The notes under the pieces are model-generated. The model was not told the origin of the DNA, made no database searches, and saw only the letters and a program-made list of their open reading frames with translations. The translations under genes and the position numbers were made by a program. A stretch of 7,051 nt of DNA from Pseudomonadales bacterium (GTDB lineage: Bacteria; Pseudomonadota; Gammaproteobacteria; Pseudomonadales; DC-out160): positions 7,708-14,758 of the forward strand of contig JAESQG010000258.1 of NCBI GenBank assembly GCA_016765265.1. The letters are read 5' to 3'. Below are positions 1-6,331 of this stretch, piece by piece. The first letter of the stretch is position 1; the number at the start of each line of letters is the position of its first letter.

Positions 1-939
1 ACACTAAGCCGGGATGTCATTTTTGACAAATCTCTTATAGTTGAGCATCTCTATGAGTCAGTAGATGAAGCTGGTAACGCCCTACTGCCGTTTCTTTCTG
101 CTATTTTTGTGGCTGCTTTTGTCAGTCAGATTGCCATAGGCGGCTGGAATATTTCTGCTGAAACTATGCAGCCCAAATTAAGTCGAATGAACCCCATTAA
201 GGGGCTCAAAAACAAAATGTTTTCTACTAATAGTCTAATGGAGTTGGTTAAGGCGCTGGGGAAATTTATTTTAGTGGCTAGTTTCGCCATAGGGACTTTG
301 GTCACATTCTCCGATGAGTTGTTGCGTTTAGGACAGTACCCGCAGAATGAAGCCATGAAGCAAGCTATAAAGCTCCTCATCACGGCATTTCTAATTCTCT
401 CTTCTTCTTTGATTGTGATCGTATTGATTGATGTGCCTTTTCAAATATGGAAGCACAGCAACGATCTAAAAATGACAAAACAAGAAGTCAAAGATGAAAG
501 GAAAAATTCAGAAGGCAAACCGGAGGTGAAAGCTCGAATCAGACAACTGCAAAGGGAGATGGCCCAACGACGAATGATGGGGAATGTACCTGAGGCCGAT
601 GTGATTATTACCAATCCCACACACTTCTCTGTCGCGTTGAAATATGACACTGAGCGGGGGAATGCGCCTATTCTAGTGGCCAAAGCCACTGATCTTGTGG
701 CGCTTAAGATACGAGAGATAGCGAGAGCACACGAGGTTATTATTGTTACTGCACCGCCATTGGCTCGTTCTATCTTTTATACAACGGAGTTGGACCAGGA
801 GATTCCTGAAGGTCTGTATGTAGCCGTGGCCCAAGTGCTAGCCTACGTATTTCAAGTAAAACAGCATCATACGGGCAAGGGTCCTAGGCCTGGAAAAATT
901 CCTGATATTGATGTGCCGAATGATTTGCAGCATGACTAA
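1..939 (+). CDS. flhB: Flagellar type III export switch protein FlhB (5' partial)
   Basis: FlhB is an inner-membrane component of the flagellar type III export apparatus that switches export from rod/hook to filament-type substrates after self-cleavage. The frame is open from base 1 without a start, so the N-terminus lies upstream; comparing the cleavage-site position with E. coli FlhB (NPTH near residue 269) suggests roughly 64 residues and the first membrane segment are missing. Three hydrophobic segments are visible at about codons 29-48, 85-103 and 122-147. A basic cytoplasmic linker follows, then the NPTH autocleavage motif at bases 613-624 and the conserved motif APPLAR (about 751-768). 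The C-terminal tail ends at TAA 937-939. The cleavage motif and tail are intact, so the part seen looks functional. A GTG at 109 is an internal codon, not a plausible start. In related genomes flhA usually follows directly; here a response regulator intervenes. Confidence 0.97.
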   Translation, partial: TLSRDVIFDKSLIVEHLYESVDEAGNALLPFLSAIFVAAFVSQIAIGGWNISAETMQPKLSRMNPIKGLKNKMFSTNSLMELVKALGKFILVASFAIGTLVTFSDELLRLGQYPQNEAMKQAIKLLITAFLILSSSLIVIVLIDVPFQIWKHSNDLKMTKQEVKDERKNSEGKPEVKARIRQLQREMAQRRMMGNVPEADVIITNPTHFSVALKYDTERGNAPILVAKATDLVALKIREIARAHEVIIVTAPPLARSIFYTTELDQEIPEGLYVAVAQVLAYVFQVKQHHTGKGPRPGKIPDIDVPNDLQHD

Positions 940-1065
940 AATGGGCGGTCTGGTTGAGGGTTTTTTTTCTTAGTAATTACGCAGTACCGCGCCCATGTTG
1001 CTATCATGATATTGAGGATAGGTGCCTTATTACCTCGGTAAATTGGTGAAGTAGAGAGAATAAAT
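940..1065 (+). other. Spacer between flhB and the response regulator gene
   Basis: This 126-bp gap has an eight-T run at 961-968 soon after the flhB stop, but no stem of useful length directly precedes it, so it is not called a terminator. A loose inverted repeat pairs 941-946 (ATGGGC) with 991-996 (GCCCAT), with a possible GGT/ACC extension (947-949 with 986-988). It would enclose the T run in a loop of about 36 nt. I see no gene here. Confidence 0.5.
999..1007 (+). promoter_or_regulatory. Candidate extended -10 promoter for the response regulator gene
   Basis: The string TGCTATCAT fits the extended -10 pattern TGN-TATAAT, with five of six matches in the hexamer at 1002-1007. No good -35 hexamer sits at normal spacing, which is common for extended -10 promoters. 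Transcription would start near 1014 and leave a leader of about 50 nt. This suggests, without proving, that the response regulator can be expressed independently of flhB. Confidence 0.35.
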
Positions 1066-2202
1066 ATGTCAGAACATACGCATAAAGTACTTATAGTCGA
1101 TGACATGATTGATAACAGGACCATGTTGGAGTTTTTACTGGAAGATTCCTATGAGGTTAAATCTGTAGATTCGGGCTCAGAGTGTTTAGCAATAGTACCA
1201 GATTATGAGCCTGATATTATTGTGACGGATGTGCGTATGCCTGAAATGGATGGCTATGAATTGTGTGAAAAATTAAAGTCGGATGAGAACTCAGAGAGAA
1301 TTCCCGTTATTTTTGTTTCAGCCGAAACCGGAGTGGATGAACAGCTTAAGGGATTTCAAGCGGGGGGCGATGCCTATTTGACGAAACCCGTTGATGAGGA
1401 GACGCTATTAGCCAAAATAGCGGATAGGCTGCTAGTTGTAAAAGAGTACAAGGATTTAGAAAGAGATGCCAAGGTAGCCATGAGTACGGCCTTTGAAGCA
1501 ATGACGAATCAAAGTGAGCTTGGGGTTATTGTTCGTTATATGGATAGCTGTATTCATAGTGCATCTTATAATGATCTTGCGGTAGCACTGTTGGAAACTA
1601 CCAAGGAGTTCGGCTTGATTTGTAGTTTACAGCTGCGCGATGGAGGCAGTGTTTATAATATCGGTAATGGGTGTGAAGAGGGTTCCATGGAGGCCAATAT
1701 TCTAACCCATGGTGCTAAACGCGGTAAGTTTGTAGAGTCCGGGAAGCGTCTGATTATTAATACGCCTGCCATTTCTATTCTAGTAAAAAACATGCCGTTT
1801 GAAGATCCCGCAAACTATGGTCGGTTAAAAGACCACTTGTCAATGTTGTTAAATGTATCCGATAACCGGGTGAAGTCAATTGGCTTAGAGACGAGGGTTA
1901 AGGAGGAGAGACAGTCGGGTTTGAGGGATGCGGTGGAGCAAGCCAAGGAGGCGTTAGAAGTCATGACTGCTGCCTCTTCATCTAATGGGGAGCATACTAA
2001 AGCCTTGTTAAACACCATGCGCAGCGATATCGAATCTACGCTGTTTGGTCTCGATTTATCTGAGGACCAAGAGGTCTCTATTCTCGGGCAAATTGATAAA
2101 ATTATTGAAGAGCTGGATTCAATTCATCATAAGTCTGATGAAATTGACGAAGGCTTTTTCCAGATCAACCAACGTTTCTCCAAATTGTTGGAAAATGACT
2201 GA
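1066..2202 (+). CDS. Response regulator: receiver domain, possible GAF-like module and helical tail; output unknown
   Basis: Residues 1-125 form a CheY-type receiver: acidic pair D12/D13, phospho-acceptor D55 in the context VTDVRMPEMDG, switch residues S85 and Y104, and the invariant lysine K107 before P108. All catalytic positions are present, so it should accept phosphate from a histidine kinase, though none is in view. Residues about 126-165 are helical. Residues about 168-275 look like a small alpha/beta sensor-type domain, perhaps GAF-like, including the stretch LVKNMPFEDPANYGRLKDHL (239-258). Residues 276-378 are strongly helical and charged, probably coiled coil. No DNA-binding, GGDEF, EAL, HD-GYP, kinase or methylesterase domain is recognisable. 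From memory, similar unnamed response regulators occur in other proteobacteria. The ATG at 1066 has only a weak purine stretch (about 1051-1059) upstream, but it places the receiver's first strand correctly. The gene sits between flhB and flhA, which suggests a role connected to motility; that is inference. Confidence 0.93.
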   Translation: MSEHTHKVLIVDDMIDNRTMLEFLLEDSYEVKSVDSGSECLAIVPDYEPDIIVTDVRMPEMDGYELCEKLKSDENSERIPVIFVSAETGVDEQLKGFQAGGDAYLTKPVDEETLLAKIADRLLVVKEYKDLERDAKVAMSTAFEAMTNQSELGVIVRYMDSCIHSASYNDLAVALLETTKEFGLICSLQLRDGGSVYNIGNGCEEGSMEANILTHGAKRGKFVESGKRLIINTPAISILVKNMPFEDPANYGRLKDHLSMLLNVSDNRVKSIGLETRVKEERQSGLRDAVEQAKEALEVMTAASSSNGEHTKALLNTMRSDIESTLFGLDLSEDQEVSILGQIDKIIEELDSIHHKSDEIDEGFFQINQRFSKLLEND

Positions 2203-2479
2203 TACACCTCTCGGCTGTTTTACCCGTCTCACCCACAAATTCTGCTGAAGAGGCATAAATCAAATCCAGCACCCGAATTTCACTGATCTCGGATATGTTC
2301 TAAAACCGGAAGAGTTTTTGCAAGGAGTATCTATAAGGATGGTACTTGCACGTATTTGAGCTTGAATTGGGTTATTTCGTCAATAAATTGAATAGACTTT
2401 AGATTCATTGACACCCTCTCGTCACTTTGTCGTACGTTTTGTGCCTTATTTGTAAAAGAGTAACCGGTATCTCGCTACG
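2203..2479 (+). other. Intergenic region upstream of flhA, no gene seen
   Basis: This 277-bp stretch has no convincing gene on either strand and no clear rho-independent terminator. Promoter-like pieces are present, all imperfect. TTGAAT (2362-2367) and TAAATT (2384-2389) are 16 bp apart, each matching four of six sigma-70 positions. TATAAG at 2332-2337 has no -35. TTGACA at 2408-2413 is a perfect -35 but lacks a good -10. I looked for the sigma-54 pattern (GG, then GC twelve bases on) near 2340-2361; the nearest match is off by one base. The length and AT-richness suggest that flhA has its own promoter here. Confidence 0.45.
2362..2389 (+). promoter_or_regulatory. Weak candidate sigma-70 promoter for flhA
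   Basis: TTGAAT at 2362-2367 and TAAATT at 2384-2389 are separated by 16 bp; each matches four of six consensus positions. Transcription from here would give a leader of roughly 85 nt before flhA. In polar-flagellum gammaproteobacteria flhA is often under FleQ/sigma-54-type control, so a sigma-70 site would be atypical. This is one of several equally weak possibilities in the spacer. Confidence 0.2.
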
Positions 2480-4657
2480 ATGGACATTAGTAATCCTAGT
2501 TTGAAGGGCATGAATATCCAAGGTAATTTTGGTGCGCCCATATTATTGCTTATCACCTTGGCAATGATGACCTTACCTATGCCACCCATCCTACTCGATG
2601 TGTTTTTCTCCTTTAATATTGCATTAGCGCTGGTTGTGTTACTGGTGACTGTATATGCGCTGAAACCTTTGGATTTTGCCGTCTTTCCGACGATTATTTT
2701 GATAGCGACTTTATTACGGCTAGCGCTTAACGTCGCTTCCACACGAGTGGTGTTATTAGACGGTCATTCGGGGGGGGATGCGGCAGGTAAAGTGATAGAA
2801 GCGTTTGGCGAGGTGGTCATCGGAGGCAACTATGCAGTAGGTATCGTGGTGTTTGCCATTCTGGTGATTATTAATTTTGTAGTGGTAACTAAGGGTGCGG
2901 GTCGGATTTCGGAGGTGAGCGCACGCTTTACCTTAGACGCTATGCCAGGCAAGCAGATGGCCATTGATGCGGATTTGAATGCGGGGCTAATTGACCAAGA
3001 TGAAGCAAAAGAGCGGCGCATAGAGGTTGCTGCAGAAGCGGATTTTTATGGCTCTATGGATGGTGCCAGCAAGTTTGTTCGGGGTGATTCCTTAGCCGGG
3101 ATACTGATTCTTATTATTAATATTATTGGTGGCTTAATTATTGGTATGGCACAGCACGGATTGGATTTTGCGTCAGCTATGGAGCGCTATGCACTGCTCA
3201 CTATTGGGGATGGACTTGTGGCACAAATCCCTTCTCTATTGCTTTCAACTGCTTCGGCGATAATGGTGACTCGTGTTAATAGCGAGGAGAGCATGGGCGA
3301 GCAAGTGGTTAATCAGATGTTCACTAATCCTCAAGCGCTGATCATAACGTCCGGGGTTTTGTTCGTCATGGGAGTGGTGCCTGGGATGCCGCATTTTGCT
3401 TTTTTATCATTTTCAGGGCTTTGTGGTTTGGCCGCGTATTTTGTCGCGAGTCGAAATCCACAAGCTAAAGCTGAGCCTGCAACTTCGACTGCTGGACCAC
3501 CGGCGGCAGGGAAGGGGGCAGAGAGTACTGCGGGGGCTCCCACTCCTGTGCCCGATGGGGGCGGGGGTGCACCGGTAGCCACGGTAGGCGATTCCGAGGT
3601 GAAGGAGCTGAGTTGGGATGATGTTCAGGCGGTGGATATGTTGGGGCTGGAAGTGGGTTATCGCATTATTCCATTGGTGGATAAATCTCAAGGGGGTCAT
3701 CTACTCAGTCGGATTAAGGGTATTCGTAAAAAGCTTTCGCAGGAGCTAGGATTCTTGATGCCGTCGGTACACATTAGGGATAATTTGGATTTATTGCCCA
3801 ATGCCTATCGCATTACATTAATGGGAGTCCCTATAGACGAAGCGGAAATTCACCCTGACCGAGAGCTCGCCATTAATCCAGGGCAAGTATTCGGTAAGAT
3901 TACGGGTATTGAAGGTAAGGATCCTGCCTTCGGTCTTGATGCGGTATGGATCGAAGCTAGTCAGAAAGATCAGGCGCAAACAATGGGATATACGGTGGTC
4001 GACGCTAGCACAGTAGTGGCCACCCATTTAAATCAAGTGATGCAAAAGCACTCCCATGAGTTGCTGGGCCATGAAGAGGTTCAAAAATTATTAGAACAAC
4101 TTGAGAAAAGCTCACCCAAATTAGTAGAGAGTATTGTCCCCGCTCCGCTTTCGGTGAGTGTCTTGTTGCGCGTACTACAGAACCTATTGAAAGAGGGCGT
4201 TCCGATTCGAGATATACGCACCATCGCCGAAGCATTGGCGGATGCGTCCACAAGAAGTCAAGACCCTGACGTTTTGACGGCAACAGTTCGTTTAGCATTA
4301 TCGCGATTAATCTCCCAAACCCTTGTTGGCGTTGAAGAAGAGCTGGCTGTGATTACCTTGCAGCCTGATCTGGAACAGTTATTGCTACAGTCTGTACAAC
4401 AGGCGCGACAAGCCGGTGGGTCAGCTAGTGATGCAGTGTTGGAACCCTCGATGGCCGATAAATTATTAAAATCCGTTATCGAGGCGGGTCAAAAGCAGGA
4501 GCTTGCAGGCAAGCCGGCCATCTTACTGGTATCCGCAGCGGTGCGGGTAATGATGGCTCGGTTTATTAGATCCACGATGCCAACATTAAGCGTTTTGGCT
4601 TATAACGAAATACCGGATAGTAAACAGATCACCATTGTTGCTACGGTGGGTACCTAG
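2480..4657 (+). CDS. flhA: Flagellar type III export gate protein FlhA
   Basis: FlhA is the large membrane protein of the flagellar export gate, using the proton gradient and docking chaperone-substrate complexes through its cytoplasmic domain. The first ~325 residues carry the multi-pass membrane domain. It includes the FHIPEP-family signature region at 135-166 (KGAGRISEVSARFTLDAMPG within it) and a conserved segment ending in FVRGD, whose D203 corresponds to the essential Asp208 of Salmonella FlhA as I remember it. A cytoplasmic domain starts near ELSWDDV (376-382) and runs to residue 725. The protein is slightly long for the family (about 690-710), the excess lying in the linker at about 325-376, rich in Ala, Gly, Pro and Thr. 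The ATG at 2480 has no clear ribosome-binding site. An in-frame ATG at 2510 (residue 11) has GAAGGG just before it at short spacing, so the true start could be either. No truncation is visible. Confidence 0.97.
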   Translation: MDISNPSLKGMNIQGNFGAPILLLITLAMMTLPMPPILLDVFFSFNIALALVVLLVTVYALKPLDFAVFPTIILIATLLRLALNVASTRVVLLDGHSGGDAAGKVIEAFGEVVIGGNYAVGIVVFAILVIINFVVVTKGAGRISEVSARFTLDAMPGKQMAIDADLNAGLIDQDEAKERRIEVAAEADFYGSMDGASKFVRGDSLAGILILIINIIGGLIIGMAQHGLDFASAMERYALLTIGDGLVAQIPSLLLSTASAIMVTRVNSEESMGEQVVNQMFTNPQALIITSGVLFVMGVVPGMPHFAFLSFSGLCGLAAYFVASRNPQAKAEPATSTAGPPAAGKGAESTAGAPTPVPDGGGGAPVATVGDSEVKELSWDDVQAVDMLGLEVGYRIIPLVDKSQGGHLLSRIKGIRKKLSQELGFLMPSVHIRDNLDLLPNAYRITLMGVPIDEAEIHPDRELAINPGQVFGKITGIEGKDPAFGLDAVWIEASQKDQAQTMGYTVVDASTVVATHLNQVMQKHSHELLGHEEVQKLLEQLEKSSPKLVESIVPAPLSVSVLLRVLQNLLKEGVPIRDIRTIAEALADASTRSQDPDVLTATVRLALSRLISQTLVGVEEELAVITLQPDLEQLLLQSVQQARQAGGSASDAVLEPSMADKLLKSVIEAGQKQELAGKPAILLVSAAVRVMMARFIRSTMPTLSVLAYNEIPDSKQITIVATVGT
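2770..2777 (+). repeat. Homopolymeric G8 tract inside flhA
   Basis: Eight consecutive G bases lie in codons 97-100 of flhA (Ser-Gly-Gly-Asp). Gain or loss of one base would shift the frame and remove the rest of the export-gate protein. Runs of this kind are slippage-prone in some bacteria, but this window gives a single state, in frame. Confidence 0.9.
3471..3590 (+). other. GC-rich segment encoding the expanded FlhA linker
   Basis: By hand count 85 of these 120 bases are G or C (about 71%), well above the surrounding gene. The stretch encodes the Ala/Gly/Pro/Thr-rich linker between the membrane and cytoplasmic domains of FlhA and contains four runs of exactly five G bases (3514-3518, 3532-3536, 3557-3561, 3563-3567), the last two encoding Gly360-Gly363. 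In other FlhA proteins this linker contributes to binding the export factor FliJ. Confidence 0.85.
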
Positions 4658-4725
4658 CTTTGTAGGGTACTAGGTTTTAAGGTACTAGGTTTTAAGGTAC
4701 TAGGTTTTAAGGTATTAGGTTTTAG
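4649..4725 (+). repeat. Tandem array of a 15-bp unit between flhA and flhF
   Basis: Three identical copies of GGTACTAGGTTTTAA occupy 4666-4680, 4681-4695 and 4696-4710. A fourth copy at 4711-4725 differs at two positions (C to T at 5, A to G at 15). Just upstream, 4649-4665 is a degenerate 17-bp copy (GGTACCTAGCTTTGTAG) that spans the last flhA codons and the TAG stop, so the array may have grown from the 3' end of flhA. Each unit carries TAG and TAA; together with the flhA stop at 4655 this puts stops in all three forward frames. A 6-bp inverted match (ACCTAG 4652-4657 with CTAGGT 4670-4675) is also present. Confidence 0.95.
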
Positions 4726-4731
4726 GTTACA

Positions 4732-4737
4732 TAGAAT
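4732..4737 (+). promoter_or_regulatory. Candidate -10 element upstream of flhF
   Basis: TAGAAT matches five of six positions of the sigma-70 -10 hexamer and lies 27 bp before the flhF ATG, directly after the tandem array. The -35 would fall within the last repeat copies, where only poor matches (such as TTAAGG at 4707-4712, spacing 19) are found. If real, the array would form the upstream part of this promoter. Confidence 0.22.
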
Positions 4738-4753
4738 TTTAAGAAATCGTGAT

Positions 4754-4757
4754 GGAG
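4754..4757 (+). promoter_or_regulatory. Ribosome-binding site of flhF
   Basis: GGAG lies 7 nt before the ATG at 4765 and supports that start. A second ATG at 4769 overlaps it in another frame and is not used. Confidence 0.7.
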
Positions 4758-4764
4758 TAAGGGA

Positions 4765-6318
4765 ATGAATGTTAGGCGATTTGTAGCACCCGATATGAGG
4801 CGTGCATTGAGCTTGGTGAGGGATGAGTTGGGCGATGATGCATTCATACTATCCAATAAATCCACGGCCGATGGAATCGAAGTATTGGCGTCAATTGATA
4901 ACGAGGCTGTGGCTCCCAGTTCGGTGGCTCCCAGTTTAACCACAGCAAGTTCTTCACTCAGCACTAATGCTTCTGTGAGTGAAATGACGACTGATCAGTT
5001 GAATAAAAGTCTTTTAAATAGACGAAGACCTAAAAGTTCAGTAAAAATCGACAGGCCTTCTGCATCCGTTACTCCTGAGTCCATGGCACGTGCATCCATA
5101 ACACCTGGGTCCACACCCACACCTATACCAACGACTGTGTACTCTGCTCCTAGGAAGCCCTTAGTTCGATCTAAATCGACAGATTCGGCTAGCGATATTC
5201 GCAATAAAAATTTAAGAGAGAACAAAGAAATTGCTCGATTAATTTTAGAGCTTGAGGATGCGAAAAGGGAGCTTGCGCAGACTAGAGATAAGCAACAGGA
5301 GGACTCCTACGAACCTTCGTCCGAAGCCGCTCATAACAACGAGGGGCCGAACTCAGGCAGTAACAGGGCAATGGAAGAGGAATTAAAGCAGCTTAGGGAT
5401 TTACTGACATTGCAGATGGGTGAAGCTATGTGGGGAAACCTGAGCTATAAAAAACCGGTCCACGCTCAGGTACTCAAACGATTAAGCGCACTAGGTCTGA
5501 CCCATAGTCTGTGTAAAAAAGTGTTAAAACTACTGGGTGATGCAGAAGATATTGAAACCGCCTGGCGTCGAGCATTGGTGAAAATAACAAAGCAAATTCC
5601 AACCGTGCGTCAGGATATCATCGATGAGGGAGGTGTGATTGCATTGGTGGGTCCCACTGGGGCAGGTAAGACCACTACTATTGCAAAAATTGCGGCCTCC
5701 TACGTACTCAAGTATGGAGCGGAGGACTTGGCCTTGGTGACCACTGATACTTATAGAATCGGTGCGCATGAACAGTTAAAGACTTTGGGTCGCATCTTGG
5801 GTGTACCGATACATATCGTCAGTGATGAAAGAAGTTTAAGCGAGATTTTGCAGGAGCTTGGCCATAAACATCTTGTGCTAGTTGATACTGCCGGACTATC
5901 CCGTGGTGATGCGGGTAGGCAAGACCAAATTCACCAGCTGATAGCGTGTAAAGCGCGCGTGCGAAATTATTTAGTGTTGGCGACGACACATCAATTAAAG
6001 GTACAACGAGCGGCCGTCGATGATTTTGACGGACTTTCACTTTGCGGCTGTATTCTGACAAAGCTAGATGAAACCAGTAGCCTCGGAGAATCTATCAGTG
6101 TGTTGCTGGAAAGAAAACTGCCCGTGGCGTATTTAACCGATGGACAAAAAATTCCAGATGATATTCATCTGGCTACCGGCCCCAAACTAATGAGTAGTGC
6201 CGTGTCTATGATGAATGAGGACGAAGTGGACGAAATGACCATGTCGGCGTTAGTGGGGTCACTGGAGTTGGAACAACTAAAACAGCCCTTCGAGATGGCA
6301 TATGCTCAAAATGGATGA
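4765..6318 (+). CDS. flhF: Flagellar placement SRP-type GTPase FlhF
   Basis: FlhF is a signal-recognition-particle family GTPase that marks the cell pole and recruits early flagellar parts there; it works with FlhG/FleN, encoded next. The N-terminal segment 1-43 (starting MNVRRFVAPDMRRAL) is the conserved FlhF head. Residues about 50-200 form a Ser/Thr/Pro-rich linker, with a charged helix likely to be coiled coil at 153-180. A helical N-domain starts near 203. The G-domain follows: P-loop GPTGAGKT at 296-303, DTYR at 328-331, DTAG at 374-377 and the guanine-specificity motif TKLD at 432-435. All nucleotide-binding motifs are intact. At 517 residues it is longer than Pseudomonas FlhF (about 430), the extra length being in the linker, which contains small tandem duplications. 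The start is supported by GGAG 7 nt upstream. The gene begins 107 bp after flhA. Confidence 0.97.
   Translation: MNVRRFVAPDMRRALSLVRDELGDDAFILSNKSTADGIEVLASIDNEAVAPSSVAPSLTTASSSLSTNASVSEMTTDQLNKSLLNRRRPKSSVKIDRPSASVTPESMARASITPGSTPTPIPTTVYSAPRKPLVRSKSTDSASDIRNKNLRENKEIARLILELEDAKRELAQTRDKQQEDSYEPSSEAAHNNEGPNSGSNRAMEEELKQLRDLLTLQMGEAMWGNLSYKKPVHAQVLKRLSALGLTHSLCKKVLKLLGDAEDIETAWRRALVKITKQIPTVRQDIIDEGGVIALVGPTGAGKTTTIAKIAASYVLKYGAEDLALVTTDTYRIGAHEQLKTLGRILGVPIHIVSDERSLSEILQELGHKHLVLVDTAGLSRGDAGRQDQIHQLIACKARVRNYLVLATTHQLKVQRAAVDDFDGLSLCGCILTKLDETSSLGESISVLLERKLPVAYLTDGQKIPDDIHLATGPKLMSSAVSMMNEDEVDEMTMSALVGSLELEQLKQPFEMAYAQNG
4909..4938 (+). repeat. 15-nt tandem duplication in the flhF linker
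   Basis: GTGGCTCCCAGTT occurs at 4909-4921 and again at 4924-4936, period 15 nt, encoding VAPSS then VAPSL. It looks like a recent in-frame duplication within the low-complexity linker of FlhF. Confidence 0.9.
5062..5112 (+). repeat. Imperfect 21-nt repeat with 30-nt period in the flhF linker
   Basis: The segments 5062-5082 and 5092-5112 encode ASVTPES and ASITPGS respectively. They match apart from changes in three codons, GTT/ATA, ACT/ACA and GAG/GGG. Together with the adjacent Thr-Pro run they show that the FlhF linker has grown by in-frame duplication. Confidence 0.8.
6154..6172 (+). repeat. Perfect inverted repeat near the 3' end of flhF
   Basis: CCAGATGA (6154-6161) and TCATCTGG (6165-6172) are perfect 8-bp arms around a 3-nt loop, inside codons for the conserved FlhF C-terminal segment PDDIHLA. 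The core AGATGA...TCATCT is shared with the palindrome in the leader of fleN. It has no T-run after it, so it is not a terminator. It may be a chance result of the codons used. Confidence 0.85.
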
Positions 6319-6331
6319 TGCTGTGTTTTTA

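Noticed and set aside
109..939. GTG at 109 as the start of flhB
   Set aside because: The frame is open to the window edge and the upstream codons encode typical FlhB sequence, so the gene begins outside the window.
955..970. Rho-independent terminator after flhB
   Set aside because: The T8 tract is present, but no complementary stem lies immediately upstream.
2045..2248. Plus-strand open frame overlapping the end of the response regulator
   Set aside because: It lies almost wholly within the regulator gene in another frame, has no family resemblance and no start signal.
2322..2359. AAGGAG followed by a six-codon frame (ATG at 2339, TGA at 2357) in the flhA leader
   Set aside because: The spacing is long (11 nt) and the peptide MVLARI carries no signature such as attenuator-type codon runs; chance is likely in a 277-bp spacer.
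2338..2361. Possible sigma-54 promoter (TGCACG...GAGC) upstream of flhA
   Set aside because: The invariant GG is TG, and the GC element is one base out of register, so it does not meet the -24/-12 pattern.
3331..3582. Minus-strand open frame rich in Pro, Gly and Ala over the flhA linker
   Set aside because: It is the antisense reading of the GC-rich linker of flhA; it has no ribosome-binding site or recognisable domain, and flhA on the + strand is certain.
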